A DNA stretch of 64,000 bases from Nansenia antarctica (GCA_963989245.1 OZ022358.1:6610243-6674242), one strand, 5' to 3'. Shown: positions 14,552 through 26,642, counted from the first letter of the stretch. Program-made: numbers and translations. Notes: generated by a model from the letters alone, not told the origin.

Positions 14552-15315
14552 TACACTCACTCAACACTTTATTAGGAACACTATACTAATACTGGGTAGG
14601 GCCTTCCTTTGCTCTCAAAACAGCCTAAATCCTTTGTGGCATTGATTCCACAAGATGTTTAAAACATTCCTTTGAGATTCCTGTTCATGATGACATGATT
14701 ACATCACGAATTCCTGCAGATTTTTCATGTGCACTTTCAAGTTGTGAATCTCTCATTGTACCACATCCAAAAGATTCAAATCCGGTGACAGGGAAGGCCA
14801 CTGAATAACATTGAACTCATTGTCATTTTAATTAATTAATTAATTTTGCCATTTAGCAGACGCTTTAATCCAAAGCGATTTACAATTACGAATTACAGGG
14901 ACATTCCCCCTGGAGTAACTGAGGGCTAAGTGCCTTACTCAAGGGAACACTAGTAGTGGTGTGGTTTCAGGCGGGATTTGAACTCACAACCTTCCGATCA
15001 CAAGTCCAACTCACTATCCACTAGAGTCTAGACCACCACTACCCACTTTCATGAAACCAGTTTGAGACAACTTTTATTTTGTGACATGGTGCATTATCTT
15101 GCTGGAAGTAGCCATGAGCAGGTGGGTACATTGTGGCTTGGTGGGATGCACATGGTCAGCAGCAACAATACTCAAATAGGCTGTGGCATTCAAGAGATGA
15201 TTGATCGGTATTAACGGGCCCAACGTGTACCAAGAAAACATTCCTGCCTCCATTACACCACCTGAATGAATGAGAAGGTGTACAGGTGTTCTTAATAAAG
15301 TGTCCAGTGAGTGTA
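14552..15315 (-). mobile_element. Internally deleted Tc1/mariner-like element, copy 1
   Basis: Both ends carry the inverted repeat CACTCACTGGACACTTTATT (left copy slightly diverged) followed by AGGAACAC, flanked by TA. The interior on the minus strand matches copy 2 at 16696-17209. It includes a GPLIPINH peptide, but the frame is broken and most of the transposase is absent. A SINE at 14829-15042 is inserted in it. It is a non-autonomous derivative. Confidence 0.85.
14829..15042 (-). mobile_element. tRNA-derived SINE (reverse)
   Basis: This is the reverse complement of the SINE at 4955-5160. The tail catttagcagacgctttaat lies at the left, and the tRNA-like head (gggatttgaactcacaacc, ctatccactagag) lies at the right. 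It is inserted inside the Tc1-like copy 1 next to an (attaatta) run. Confidence 0.87.
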
Positions 15316-15879
15316 TAAACCCCTCTATATAATACAATACCATAACATGAACAGGGACCATATGGTTGGACATACAGCACGTGGATAAATACTATTATAC
15401 TCAGAGGGACGAACCTAAGCCCACGTTGACAGCCAATCAGAGAACCAACAGGCTGCAGTGACCTATGTCTGAAGTCTAGCATCTCCTTCAACAACTTCTC
15501 TCCCCTCTACAATCACACATTAGTCCTCAGGGGCAGATCCCCTTCCCCGGGAGCCATTAAGCCATACCGTGAACAAGGCTGGGCGAAATCTGAGCACCAT
15601 TGCTGAGAGGTGGGCCCTAGTCTAGTTTCGAAGCTTCGCATCTCTCAAGAAAAGGCCCTGTCGTCACCACCTGTCCCCTGGCAGGATGGAATAAGGAAGG
15701 AGAGGCAGTGGTAGAGTGAGCTGATTGGACAATCTCGTTTTAGGTAACCTTGAAACCTGGCAACCTGCCTATTTCATTGGATAAACTGTGTGAAGCAATA
15801 GGGAACCGTAATTCAATTGAGTATCCCGACAGAATACCAAACCGCAACTGTTAATTTGTTGATACAATTTGTGAAAAGA

Positions 15880-16260
15880 AAAAAAAAGACGTTAAGTAGG
15901 AAAGCTGTTAATGATGGCCTGTGTTTCTAATGCTAATGTATCTAATCAGATGTGATAAGCGCGGAATGCTTTGCTGGAGATATTGAAATCACAGAGGGCA
16001 ACCGACAGCGTTCCAATGAAGTCAGATAATGAGGGCCCGGAGCACCTGATTTGTCTCATTTGATCCCAAGCAATAGCAGCCATAGGACTGTCTGTCCCCC
16101 CTATAAGCCATCTATTAATCAAGGAGACACGCGCAGCTGTTTGACACCCCCCCCCCCCCTCCACCACCCACAATTCCTCCGTCTCAGGGCCTCCCGACCC
16201 AATAGAGCAGATAAAAGGATTCTTCACGGTATTACCACATGGCCCCCCCACCTTCCCCAC
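15880..16260. promoter_or_regulatory. Candidate conserved non-coding element
   Basis: This is a unique segment between the two Tc1-like copies. It has several GATAA/TTATC and TAATC words (for example ctaatcagatgtgataagcg near 15940) and no transposon features. It ends in a C-rich run at 16148. Function is inferred from texture only. Confidence 0.28.
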
Positions 16261-16695
16261 CAGAACAGGTGTCCACTGGGGTGACGTCACCCCTGCAGAC
16301 CGACCCAGACTGACAGCGCTGTCATGTGGGGAGCTGGGACCTGCATAGTCACACTAATAGTCAGGACGACTGTAACCCCTCTTAAACATGTGCTTTCTTT
16401 CAATATGCGTCATTCAATATTCATCTGTGTCTGTCTTTTCTTCCCTAATTTATTTGATAATGAAAGGAAGTCTTCTGGATAAGAGAACTGAGAATGAACA
16501 TTCAGGTCTGACATCTTTCCTATATGGAGGGACCCACATTAGCGCAACACACTCCAAAGACATTCTTCTTACTGCGCTTTAAACTAATACTCTACTGCCC
16601 TCCAGTGGTCAGCCTGAAACTCCAGACACAGAGATAGGAGCAAAGCACAGTGCAGAGAGTTCAATAAAAAGAATGGTGTGTTTTAATGTAACGGA

Positions 16696-17209
16696 TACTC
16701 TCACTGAACACGTTATTAGGAACACCTGTAGACCTTCTCATTCATTCAGGTGGTGTAATGGGGAATGTTTCTTGGCAAACTTTGGGCCCATTAATACCAA
16801 TCAATCATCGCTTGAATGCCACAGCCTATTTGAGTATTGTTGCTGACCATGTGCATCTCTTCATGGCCACAGTGTATCCATCTTCTAATGGCTACTTCCA
16901 GCATGATAATGGACCATGTCACAAAGCAAACCTCGTCTCAAACTGGTTTCATGAAAATGACAATGAGTTCAGTGTTCTTCAGTGGCCTTCCCAGTCACCG
17001 GATTTGAATCCAATAGAACACCTTTGGGATGTGGTAGAACGGGAGATTCACAGCTTGAAAGTGCACCTGAAAAATTGTCATCATGGACCAGAATCTCAAA
17101 GGAATCTGTGTGGAATCAATGCCACGAATAATTGAAGCTGTTTTGAGAGCAAAGGGAGGCCCTACCCAGTATTAGTATAGTGTTCCTAATAAAGTGTCCA
17201 GTGAGTGTA
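16696..17209 (+). mobile_element. Internally deleted Tc1/mariner-like element, copy 2
   Basis: The terminal repeats match copy 1 at 14552-15315 in opposite orientation, and the ends are flanked by TA. The interior (16758-17135) encodes the catalytic C-terminal part of a Tc1-type transposase. Visible marks are QHDNGPCHKA, with the second catalytic Asp, and WPSQSPDLNPIEHLWD, with the catalytic Glu in PIEHLW. The N-terminal DNA-binding half is missing, so it cannot be autonomous. Confidence 0.88.
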
Positions 17210-17957
17210 CATGTGACCTGAATTGTGCAGAAGCAAACTCCTATATCATAAGCCATCGTATACATACTGATTTCAGGGGGACTGTAATATCACACTCCAT
17301 GAAGTTTAAGATTACAGCATGAGTTTGAACTCAAGCCCCATAAATACCGTCATCCTCCATACTGGCCAAATGATGACAGGACATACTGATAGTAAGCAGC
17401 AGTAAATTCCTTGCTTTACTGTACAGATGGGTCATATAAAATGGTTGTTTATGAAGTTCAGTTGTTGGTGATCATGACTGTCAAAGCTCTGGCAGCGGCA
17501 TAGTGAACTGTGCACGTCATTCATACACATGTACCAACCATCGGGTGGTTAACAAGATAGAAGAAATGGCTGGTAGTGTCCAGCATGAAATAGAAGATAA
17601 AGTCGAGAGAATTGTGAGAAGTGTTCTCATGTCCAGAAAAGGCTGTCCCCTAAAAAATCTTTTGAAAAAAGAGCCTGCCCATAATTAGTATTTTGAGTAG
17701 GATGTAAGTAATCAATCTCAGCTATTATATAGTGAACCTAATTACTTTGGTTAAAATGGGATAGTTGTTCACTATTTTACACCTTATTCCTTACCTTGGG
17801 TCCTTACCTTGAAATAAGTCTATGGGCCAGGAGAAACTGCCATCCATGGTTCAGAGTTGTTTAAATAGCCGACTTAGAGCTAAGTTTAGCGACCGTAACA
17901 ACAAACAAAAAACAAACAATGGGAGTGTGGCCAAATCAGCTCAAGTGACTTTCAACC

Positions 17958-18003
17958 AAGTCAGAGAGTCAGAGAGTCAGAGAGTCAGAGAGTCAGAGAG
18001 TTC
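17958..18003. repeat. 8-bp minisatellite (GTCAGAGA)n
   Basis: About five perfect copies of gtcagaga stand in tandem. Confidence 0.9.
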
Positions 18004-18119
18004 ATTTGAGTTGATTTGGCCTCTTACACCTTTGAACTACCGGTAAGTTCAGTTGTCTCTATCACTCCAATAATTGGATAGTAGATAGTATAATAATTAT
18101 AGTAGACCTACAGACTACT

Positions 18120-18412
18120 TTTAAATTAGAGGCCCTTATTTCCATAAGTATCTTCAAGCGTAGATTAAAGGATGTGGTCACCGCTCGCTGTACCTGCTTT
18201 GGTTAGACTTCTCAATGTTTTAATCACCTTGTAAATACCCCTACCATTGTTTGTCTATTGTATTGTTGCCACTGTCTTATGTCCTGTCTTGTTATCTGAA
18301 CTGTTTTTTAAGCTACTATTTTGACCCTGTCTTGGCCAGGTCTCTCTTGTAAAAGAGGTTTTAATCTCAATGTGACTTCCTGGTAAAATAAAGGTTAAAT
18401 AAAAAAAGACCT
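18120..18412 (+). mobile_element. LINE 3' end (aaataaaggttaaataaa type)
   Basis: The segment ends in ttggccaggtctctcttgta, then aaagaggttttaatctcaat, then tggtaaaataaaggttaaat. This is the 3' tail seen on fish L2/Rex-type LINEs. Related tails lie at 25602 (reverse) and 33465-33545. Only the 3' untranslated end is present. Confidence 0.65.
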
Positions 18413-19242
18413 ATTGCAATTATTGTTTGTTTTTTATTAGCGGTTAACTTTATTATTGTGTCTTTTTAAAAGCCCTAGCTCTTCTCTTCAAAATTGACAT
18501 ATAATGTTTGGCTCTCTGATGTAATAGGAACACACCACAAAAAGAATTGTAACGCAACTCCATATTCCGGAATATGAAAATATGAAATACGAATATAGAA
18601 TCAGGCCCCAAAGGGTTAAACAACTCTGAAACATGGATTAGGTTTACAGCTTTTGGCTTTGTTTTCCCTTCCAGGATAAGGACAACATCTGACTGAGTTG
18701 TAAAATTGTGAGGTTGTGTCACAACGCCCATAGCGTGATTTGAGAATCTCAATAATCCCAATAGGCCTACTATAATAGGACGTGGGATGTTAATAGCTGT
18801 GTGACGTTGCTTGAGTGAGGTTTCAGTGAAACATTGCATAATCAGCCAGCCTGATAGGCCGCTGGGACAACCTGTCCCTCGGCATTAGGGTCCAAAGGTC
18901 GCAAAAGGCTTTTTCAGAAGCCCTTTTACTCTATTAAATTCACCAAAAAACGTGCAGATAATTTCTGTAAATTCTATAAACGCTCATGCATTCAGATTCT
19001 ACTTCAATTATGGGTGGAGAAGAATATAGTGAATATAATACCTCCCATAGGCCTCCAGACGGTCATCAGGTGCAACCGTAACTGTCTCTATTGCTTCTAC
19101 CAAGTTGGCTTGAACTTTGCACAGAGGATTTTCTCGTCACCGGGGTCAGGCCGGCCAGCTAGACGCGCACTTTAAAACACACAGAACTGTTCCAGCCTAG
19201 CAGCACTGACAGGTCGGTAAACAAGGCGACAGCAGATGAAGC

Positions 19243-19877
19243 ATGGGCGGTAAGAGACGCAATGGAAATAGAGCCAGTAGTGCCCCGCAGCAGTCAACAC
19301 AGCAACGTAGGAGGCGAAACGAAAGGGTGAGTTAAGGCAGAATTGTGATCATCATATTTACCTGAAATCAAATAGTCTGTAAATCAACATTCACTCAAAA
19401 ATGTAACATTTCTTATATGAGCTGTCACCCAATTAAAACAATATTGTCAGCGTTTTCCAATCCTGTGTGTTCCATCTGAGGTTAGGTTCATTATAATAAA
19501 TAATATAATGCCATTTAGCTGACGCTTATATCCGATTTGCGATTTGGAATTGCAGTGAGTGTAGGCCTACATTTTTCGGCACACTATATTCCAATTGTCT
19601 ATATATAGCACCATGCTCTACCAACGGGGCCACAGAGGACCACAATTATAATAATTATTGAGTACATTATTGAAGCCACTCAGACAGTACTTGGTCAACT
19701 CAATGAAATAAGACATCTTATGGAGTCAGCCATGGCTACACATGCCTGGCTTTATGTGTGAGTCATTCTGCATACTGTAGCATCAACATGAAACACTGGA
19801 CCAGACGATTACTCAGTAATTACAGTACGTTGTTCTGCCTGGTGGAGCCTTATGTAATCAGATTCTATTGAGCCCTT

Positions 19878-19922
<45 letters not shown>

Positions 19923-21298
19923 CTTGTGAGCATGTACAATATGTGTTGTGTATTGTACTTGCATGGGCTGAGAACTAACTGAGAGAGGGCAAACAGTTAA
20001 CTATCGTGTTGCATAACACAGAAGGGACTGAGCCATCCTGGTACAGTAGCTCACATACAACTGTATCAGGTGAGGGTGGTGGAGGTAGAAATCGGCGGAA
20101 TTAAATTTAAATATTTCAATAAATACCTTGTAAAAAATAAAATAAAAAATGGTCTTCCTTCTTCTAGCATTATGACTGCCAATGGCCTCTGGCCTGAGCA
20201 TAGATTACTTTTTCCCGAGCATAGATTACTGGCCCAAGCATAGATAACTTTTTCTTGCTATGACTGATGGACAGATGATTCAATTATTTAGATAAATGTA
20301 TGTCTTGTAAGTCGCTTTGGATAAAAGAGTCTGCTAAATGCCCAAAATGTTAACGTAAATGAGGAAGTGCTCATTGTAATGCTTGGAACAGAAAGTGTTT
20401 CATACCACACATATTTGATACCACTCCTTATTCCATTCGATGCATTACAATGAGCTCATCCTTCGATTTCTACCAGCTACCAGATTTCCACCAGCCTCCC
20501 CTGAACTGTATACAGTGACATTCAAGTTATCTCTCAGTATAGATAAACACAGGTAAACATATACAATGAAATGACTGTAAATGTTGTTATTATGCAATAA
20601 CGAAATGAGAAGAGGATTGATAGATCCATGAATGGTAATTAAATAGATACTGGATCAGCCTTTCTCTGCAGAGTTGTCTCTCTCTTCACCTCACATGGCT
20701 GTTTTATTTCGTAGACACATGAACAGATAGCAAACAGCTCCGGGTTCAAAGTATACTGACAACACAGATATACAGATAAAGGTGCATTTAATGTGTCTTG
20801 TGTACACAAACTCTTTCTCTCCCAGGGCTAGGATATACTGTATATAACTATCTGTCACATTAACTGTTATGAATGTGTGCCATGCAGTTATATTGCTGTA
20901 ATGTCTAATTCTTTCTCCCCCATCTGTCCTATCAGACTCTGAAAGAGCCTGCCGCGTTTGCGAAGGACACAGGCTTCGAGTCGGATGTCCCTCACGAAAA
21001 ACTGACCATCGCCCAAGCCCGCAGGGGCACGGCAGGTCAGTCAACTTTACTGCAACTGATGTCATTTCAACTGATGTCATTTCACCTGATGTCATTTCAA
21101 CTGATGTCATTTCAACTGATCATATGAATTATCACATATGGAGGGTACACACATGTAAGACTTTCTGTGAAAAGCGTTTACCCACCTTTTAGAAAAATGA
21201 ATTATTCTTATTCTTACAGTAGAAAGGGGCAGTAGAACAATAATTATGTAGGCTGTAAATTAGAGTATGTAAAAACTAATCTAGATTACATTCCGTGT

Positions 21299-21388
<90 letters not shown>

Positions 21389-21672
21389 CAGGGGGGTAGG
21401 GGGGGAGCGGAAGTCCCAGAGTCGATGAGAGGCAGGGGGAAACACAGATATGTCAAGACAGAGAGGGTAATGGTGGTGACAGTGGAACTGAGAACTGAGA
21501 GAGACACACAGAAAATATTAGTTTTTTTCTCTTCTCCTGTAGCACACCGACCAGTCCGAGTCTATGCTGATGGGATTTTTGATCTCTTCCACTCTGGGCA
21601 TGCTCGTGCTTTGATGCAAGCCAAGAACTTGTTCCCCAACACACATCTGATAGTGGGAGGTAAGCATGAACA

Positions 21673-21711
<39 letters not shown>

Positions 21712-24394
21712 CTATGTGAAATTGGACCCCAGACACTTTCTTTCCCCACCAAAGAAGTGACTGAAAATGTTTCTGACATTCACCCTCTCTGTGTGAAGAC
21801 CTTTCACTGTAAAGGCCAATGCACACGGCGTGCGATTTTGTCGCACGACAACATTCGATTCTCAATTCACACCACCGAAGTGTGTGGGTGTGAATGGAGA
21901 ATCGAATGTTGTCGTGCGGCAATATCGCATCGCACGCCGTGTGCATTGGGCTTAAGTGTACGACCGTGTGCCTGTCCTCACAGTCTGCAGTGATGAACTC
22001 ACACACAAGTTAAAGGGCTACACAGTGATGACAGAAGGCGAGCGCTACGAAGCACTGAGGCACTGCCGCTACGTGGATGAGGTGGTCCGGGATGCTCCCT
22101 GGACCATCAGCCCTCAGTTCCTGAAGAAACATAAGGTTAGCAGTAGCCCCTCTGGAGAGGTGTCACATACAGTAGGGGTCACATACTGTACACCACATGA
22201 TACTATTTATCATATGCCATTTAGCTGACGCTTTTATCCAAGGCGACTTACATTGCAGTGAGTGCATACATTTTTCAGTCTACTACAGTCTATGGTCCCA
22301 GCGGGAACCAAACCCACAACCTAAGCACTATTAGCGCCATGCTCTACCAACTGAGCCACAGAGTACTTAAATCGTATATAGAAGAGCATAGTCCATGTGT
22401 GATGCTTATAAAATCTTACACCTAAATTACACATCCGACCTTACCTCAGCGGTGCGTGTGCGTGGCGGAACTTTTGCCGTTGGACTTTTTACAGCATTGT
22501 ACTCACTGGACCTGTTGTACTCACTGGACCAACCTAACCTGTTAAGATAGGTGCCTAAATGAAACTCACACAAGCCGCTCAGGTAAGGTTGACGCAGCAT
22601 GTGTAATTTATCCCTTAGTGTTGTTATGTGATATCCCCAGATTGACTTTGTGGCCCATGACGATATCCCATACACCTCTGCAGGATCAGAGGATGTCTAC
22701 AAGCACATCAAGGAAGCAGGTGAGAGATCTTCACACAAGCACACACTGCAAATACCTCAGATACATTTGTATGTTTTTAAATTTATTTAAGGATAAGCTT
22801 TTACCAGTGTGCACTTCTGTGTTATTCACTAGGACGTTTTTCCACCAATGCTTTCTATAGAGAATGGCTCACTGCATTATATTATAACGATTTGAGCTGT
22901 TCTATCTGTTTGTTACAGGGATGTTCGTGGCCACACAGAGGACAGACGGCATCTCTACATCTGACCTGATCACTCGCATCGTGAGAGACTATGATGTGTA
23001 CGTCCGACGCAACCTACAGAGAGGCTACACAGCCAGAGAGCTCAATGTTGGCTTCATGAGGGTAATAATCCAATTAGCCTTTGCTCTACTGTTAGTTGCA
23101 CACACCCCTGGTCAATGTGAACACTCAATTACCCGTTGCACTACTGCTGTTTACAAATACTACGTTTGCACATACCATATTTTCTTTGCACATTGCACAT
23201 ACCTCCTTTGATATAGCCACCACTTATGCATCTGTACATACCACACTGTATTTCATTGTCTGGTACTTGTACTCTGCAATGACAATAAAGTTGAATCTAA
23301 TCTAATAATCTAATCTAATTATATCACCACACATACTCAAACTTACATTTGGTCATGTACTGAATGGAGCAAAATGGCTGGTAATCCTGAAAAAGAAAGC
23401 TGCCAGTTACATGAAATATACAATACATACGGTATGTACCATATGTTCTATAAGTATACACTATCCAATATGGCACTTTTTGTGTAACTTTTTGGGGTTT
23501 ATTGGAATAAATTGGAAGAGCCATGTGTTAGAGATAATACAATTCCCTAATAGCTGACTTTATGTCTGACTCGTTGGGTAGGAGAAGAAATTTCGTCTGC
23601 AGAACCAGGTAGATAAGATGAAGGAAAAGGTGCGGACGGTGGAGGAGGTGTCCAAGCACTTTGTTCACAGCGTGGAGGAGAAGAGCCACGACCTCATCCA
23701 CAAATGGGAGGAGAAGTCACGCGAGTTCATCGGGAATTTCCTGGAGCTGTTCGGTGTAGACGGAGCATGGGTAAGTTTACTCTTATCCCCAAAGCAGATT
23801 TTAAGATATCGACGGGGTGGTTTCCTAGACGCAGATTATGCCTAGTCCTGGACTAACATTTTCAATAGAACATCTGCATTGAAGAGGCATTTTAGTCTAA
23901 AATTAGGCTTAATCTATGTCCAGGAAACCAGCATGTAGGGTTGAAAATCATTACTTACAAATAATACCCACTAGAGGGGAGCATGGTAAGTGCTGGTCTC
24001 CTCTCCTCTCCCCCATCTCACTGCACTTCTCCATAAAGCAATTGACGAGATAATAATCCACAAATAGCAAAAGCAGTCAGTTTGACAAACAAGAACACAA
24101 ACACTAACTGTTTTTTTTTCTCTCTCTCTCTCGCTCCCTCCCTCTCTGCCTTTCTCGGAGCAGCATGCCATTCAGGAGAGCAGTGGCCGGATGCTCCAGG
24201 CTCTGTCTCCCTACGCATCTCCCCGTGCTTCTCCCAGCAGCAGCCCCACTAGGGGGCGCTCCCCATCGCCGTCCTCAGACTGGCCCTCGTCTCCCCCTGC
24301 CTCCCCTTCCTCCCGGCGGACGCCCTCCTCCCCCAAGGGTGCCTCTCCCTCAAACTCCCTCAGCAGCAGTGAGGTGGATGAGGGGTCACAGTAG
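19243..24394 (+). CDS. pcyt1b: Choline-phosphate cytidylyltransferase B (8 exons)
   Basis: The enzyme makes CDP-choline from CTP and phosphocholine, the rate-setting step of the Kennedy pathway; it is switched on by binding membrane lipid. Coding exons are 19243-19326, 20936-21035, 21543-21659, 21984-22135, 22641-22719, 22919-23061, 23582-23770 and 24164-24394. All have GT-AG borders and compatible phases, giving 364 residues (human PCYT1B: 369). The nucleotidyltransferase core carries HSGH at residues 78-81 and RTDGISTS at 185-192; the family usually has RTEGISTS. Residues 226-288 form the amphipathic membrane-sensing helix. Residues 289-364 are the Ser-Pro-rich phosphorylated tail. PHEKLTIAQAR before the core fits PCYT1B better than PCYT1A. 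Exon 1 (28 codons, with QQRRRNER) is the least certain part. A polyadenylation signal lies at 24567. The gene runs convergently with PDK3, as in human. Confidence 0.95.
19505..19650 (-). mobile_element. tRNA-derived SINE in PCYT1B intron 1
   Basis: The order is tail (gccatttagctgacgctta) then tRNA-like head (gcaccatgctctaccaacgg), reading on the minus strand. It is the same family as 22215-22365 and is more degraded. Confidence 0.75.
19880..19921. repeat. (GT)n in PCYT1B intron 1
   Basis: A pure GT run of about 20 units. Confidence 0.92.
20215..20510. mobile_element. SINE/LINE tail and half palindromic MITE in intron 1
   Basis: Positions 20215-20350 end in gtaagtcgctttggataaaa and gagtctgctaaatg. 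They match 11820-11950, including the ctatgactg(a/g)tggacagatgatt stretch, so the two are copies of one family. Positions 20400-20505 are the right arm of the palindromic MITE (tgcattacaatgagctcatcc ... ccaccagcctccc). Confidence 0.65.
21051..21122. repeat. 15-bp tandem repeat in PCYT1B intron 2
   Basis: Five near-perfect copies of aactgatgtcatttc begin 15 bases after exon 2. Each contains TGATGTCA, one base from the CRE/ATF site TGACGTCA. Confidence 0.9.
21293..21388. repeat. (GT)n in PCYT1B intron 2
   Basis: About 95 bases of GT with few interruptions, 155 bases upstream of exon 3. Confidence 0.95.
21677..21708. repeat. (CA)n in PCYT1B intron 3
   Basis: A pure CA run starting 18 bases after the exon 3 donor. 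Confidence 0.95.
21813..21952. mobile_element. Hairpin MITE with TAA target duplication
   Basis: This is a 140-bp inverted repeat with ends AGGCCAATGCACACGGCGTG and AGCCCAATGCACACGGCGTG (minus strand), flanked by TAA at 21810-21812 and 21953-21955. The TAA duplication and short size fit a PIF/Harbinger-type MITE. It lies in PCYT1B intron 3, 31 bases before exon 4. Confidence 0.8.
22215..22365 (-). mobile_element. tRNA-derived SINE in PCYT1B intron 4
   Basis: On the minus strand it reads tctgtggctcagttggtaga (box A), a box B-like gggttcg-type segment (ggttgtgggtttggttcc), then the tail aagtcgccttggataaaagc. It is a complete-looking tRNA-headed SINE. Confidence 0.85.
23110..23322 (+). mobile_element. 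LINE 3' end in PCYT1B intron 6
   Basis: The segment ends with tttcattgtctggtacttgt, then gcaatgacaataaagttgaa, and a (tctaa)n tail. Reverse copies of the same 3' end lie at 41135-41400 and 55028-55115, each with a (tagat)n head. Confidence 0.7.
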
Positions 24395-24599
24395 AGACGT
24401 CACTATCCCTCCCAAGCATGCACAAATACACACAAAATATGTCCAAAAACATCCTAACACAGTTTTTATTATAATTCTTAATATGTCTTTAAGGTAACCG
24501 AATGCACTGTGGTTACTCCAGACAACTCACTCCATCCTCTGAATTCTTGCTTTTCTATGAAACACAAATAAACACAACTAATACAGTAACACCACTATG

Positions 24600-25600
24600 C
24601 CACTGTCAGTCATCATCCAGGCTTTATTTTTTTTAAACAAATATTTCATAGTAAAATACTTTGTGTGTTCAGTTATCTGCTGTAAAAAAAAACATGTTAA
24701 CTTCAAAGATGTTAAATCAATTAAAAAATATGAATTACAAGATTTCTCTGCCTCTCCTGCTGAGGTTAGTTTTGTCATGCAATACATCTTTTCAAAGAAA
24801 CATCTTTATCTTGTATAATCTGTTATACAAACAACTTCAGAGGAAGCTAATTTCTTGAGTGGGATACTGTATTCCAATATATACCTGTAGATGTATCAAT
24901 TAAGTTTTGATAAAGTTATACATAGATTAAAAAATGTATACACCAAGCTTAATGTAGGGCACTAATAAAAAGTCACACCCAATTGAACTTAAGTGCAATA
25001 ATTTATTTACAATAACAGTGGTGAGTGTGTAATAGTACAATACACGCACCAAAGGACAACAGGTAGTGTGCCAACTCAGGAAATCCAAAATAACACACTA
25101 TCCTAATCTAGTGCATATATATACACAACCCAATCTAATACATACATTGACATCCTCTCCTTCGCCTAATGAAAATAACAGGCAAAGCCTCTCACCCACT
25201 CACCTGTTTCCTATGGCGTGTGTGACAAAACTAATGAACTCAAAATACATGATGTTTAATGCAAGGCAAATGAACAAGTCAGGACGATTTAACAATAACA
25301 AAAAGCTATACTGTAAGTGTTCGTAAGCACAAGTTGATATCTGACTGTACACAAAGACTCTTAAGTGTCGACAGAACAAACACTACCACACCCAAAACTA
25401 CTCCACTGACAATGAGAAAGCTGGTGGAACATTTAAACAGACTTACAGCCCTCTGAGAGGACAGGAACAGGGAACAAATGGCCAATTGCAGATGGACACC
25501 TGAATGTAGAATGACAGTGAGAGGGAAAACAGAAGGAAACACAACAAGGACACACATGCATACTGTGGTGATTGTGGAAAGCAGTTGACTCACGAGACAA
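24600..25600. other. Intergenic, no gene seen
   Basis: AT-rich DNA downstream of PCYT1B. A repeat-like segment begins near 24955 (gggcactaataaaaagtcac). I find no exon or complete element. Confidence 0.4.
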
Positions 25601-25601
25601 G

Positions 25602-26642
25602 TTTTTATTTTATTTTATTTAACCTTTATTTAACCAGATAGGTCAGTTGAGAACAAATTCTCATTTGCAACGACGATCTGGCCAATTGGCAGAACAGAGG
25701 CAAGTTAGTACACAGAACACAACACAGTATATACGATACAAAACACGATATATACAATATAAAACATGAGTGCAATACAGTATCAAAAATATCTATACAT
25801 TACAGCAGGGGGAAGTTATCTTAAAAGCAAGTGCAGTGATCCGAGACAACATCTGAAAGTGAGTGTTTAAAAGTGGGTAATGCTATAAAAGTGGTGAGTT
25901 TTAGTGACAACTGCAACGCATTCCAGTCAGTGGGGGCAGCAAACTGAAAAGAGTGACGGCCAAAGGAGGTGCGGACGTGTAAAGAATGGTGTCGTCAGCG
26001 TACAGATGGATTTAAGAGTTTCCAGCCGCGTGAGCAATGTTATTTATAAAAATATTAAATAGTGTTGGACCCAGAATGGAGCCCTGGGGGACACCCATGG
26101 ACAGGGACATTGGGTCAGACAGCAGGCCTTCAGCTCTCACAGACTGCACACGGCCAGAGAAGTAGTTGTTAAACCATGCCAGGCATTCCTCTGCGAGTCC
26201 AACATCCTTGAGTCTGTCAAGCAGGATGCAGTGGTCCACGGAGTCAAAGGCCTTAGCCAGGTCAATAAATACAGCTACACAGTAGTGCTTGGAGTCAAAG
26301 GCGCATATGATGTCGTTTAGCACTTTAAGTGTTGCAGAGACACAACCGTAGCCAGATCTAAAGCCGGATTGCGTAGTGCTGAAGATACTATAGGACTCCA
26401 GATGGTGGGTGAGCTGATTGTTGACCAGTTTCTCTCTCTAAGACTTTGGAGAGGCAGGGTAGGATGGATATAGGCCTGTAACAGTTTAGGTCTAACTTGT
26501 CACCTCCCTTGAAGAGTGGGATGACAGCAGCAGATTTCCAGTCCATGGGGAATTCTGAGGTTTGCAGGGAGAGGTTGAACAGACAGGTGATGGGGGCTGA
26601 GACAATGTGAGCTGCTAATTTCAGATAGAAAGGGTCCAGATC
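25602..26642 (-). pseudogene. Rex/L2-type LINE, 5'-truncated reverse transcriptase
   Basis: On the minus strand, 26640-26012 encodes reverse transcriptase motifs: FPMDWKSAAVIPLFKGGD, NYRPISILP, QSGFRSGYG, FIDLAKAFDSVDH and GVPQGSILGPTLFNIFIN. There are frame breaks near 26430 and a stop before the FADD box. The 3' end at 25602-25690 is the aataaaggttaaataaaata type tail. The element lacks its endonuclease and everything upstream of the reverse transcriptase, so it is a dead 5'-truncated insertion of about 1 kb. Confidence 0.85.

Noticed and set aside
24165..24497. Alternative plus-strand frame of 110 codons in the last PCYT1B exon
   Set aside because: An out-of-frame shadow of the Ser-Pro-rich tail; the in-frame reading gives the family C-terminus.
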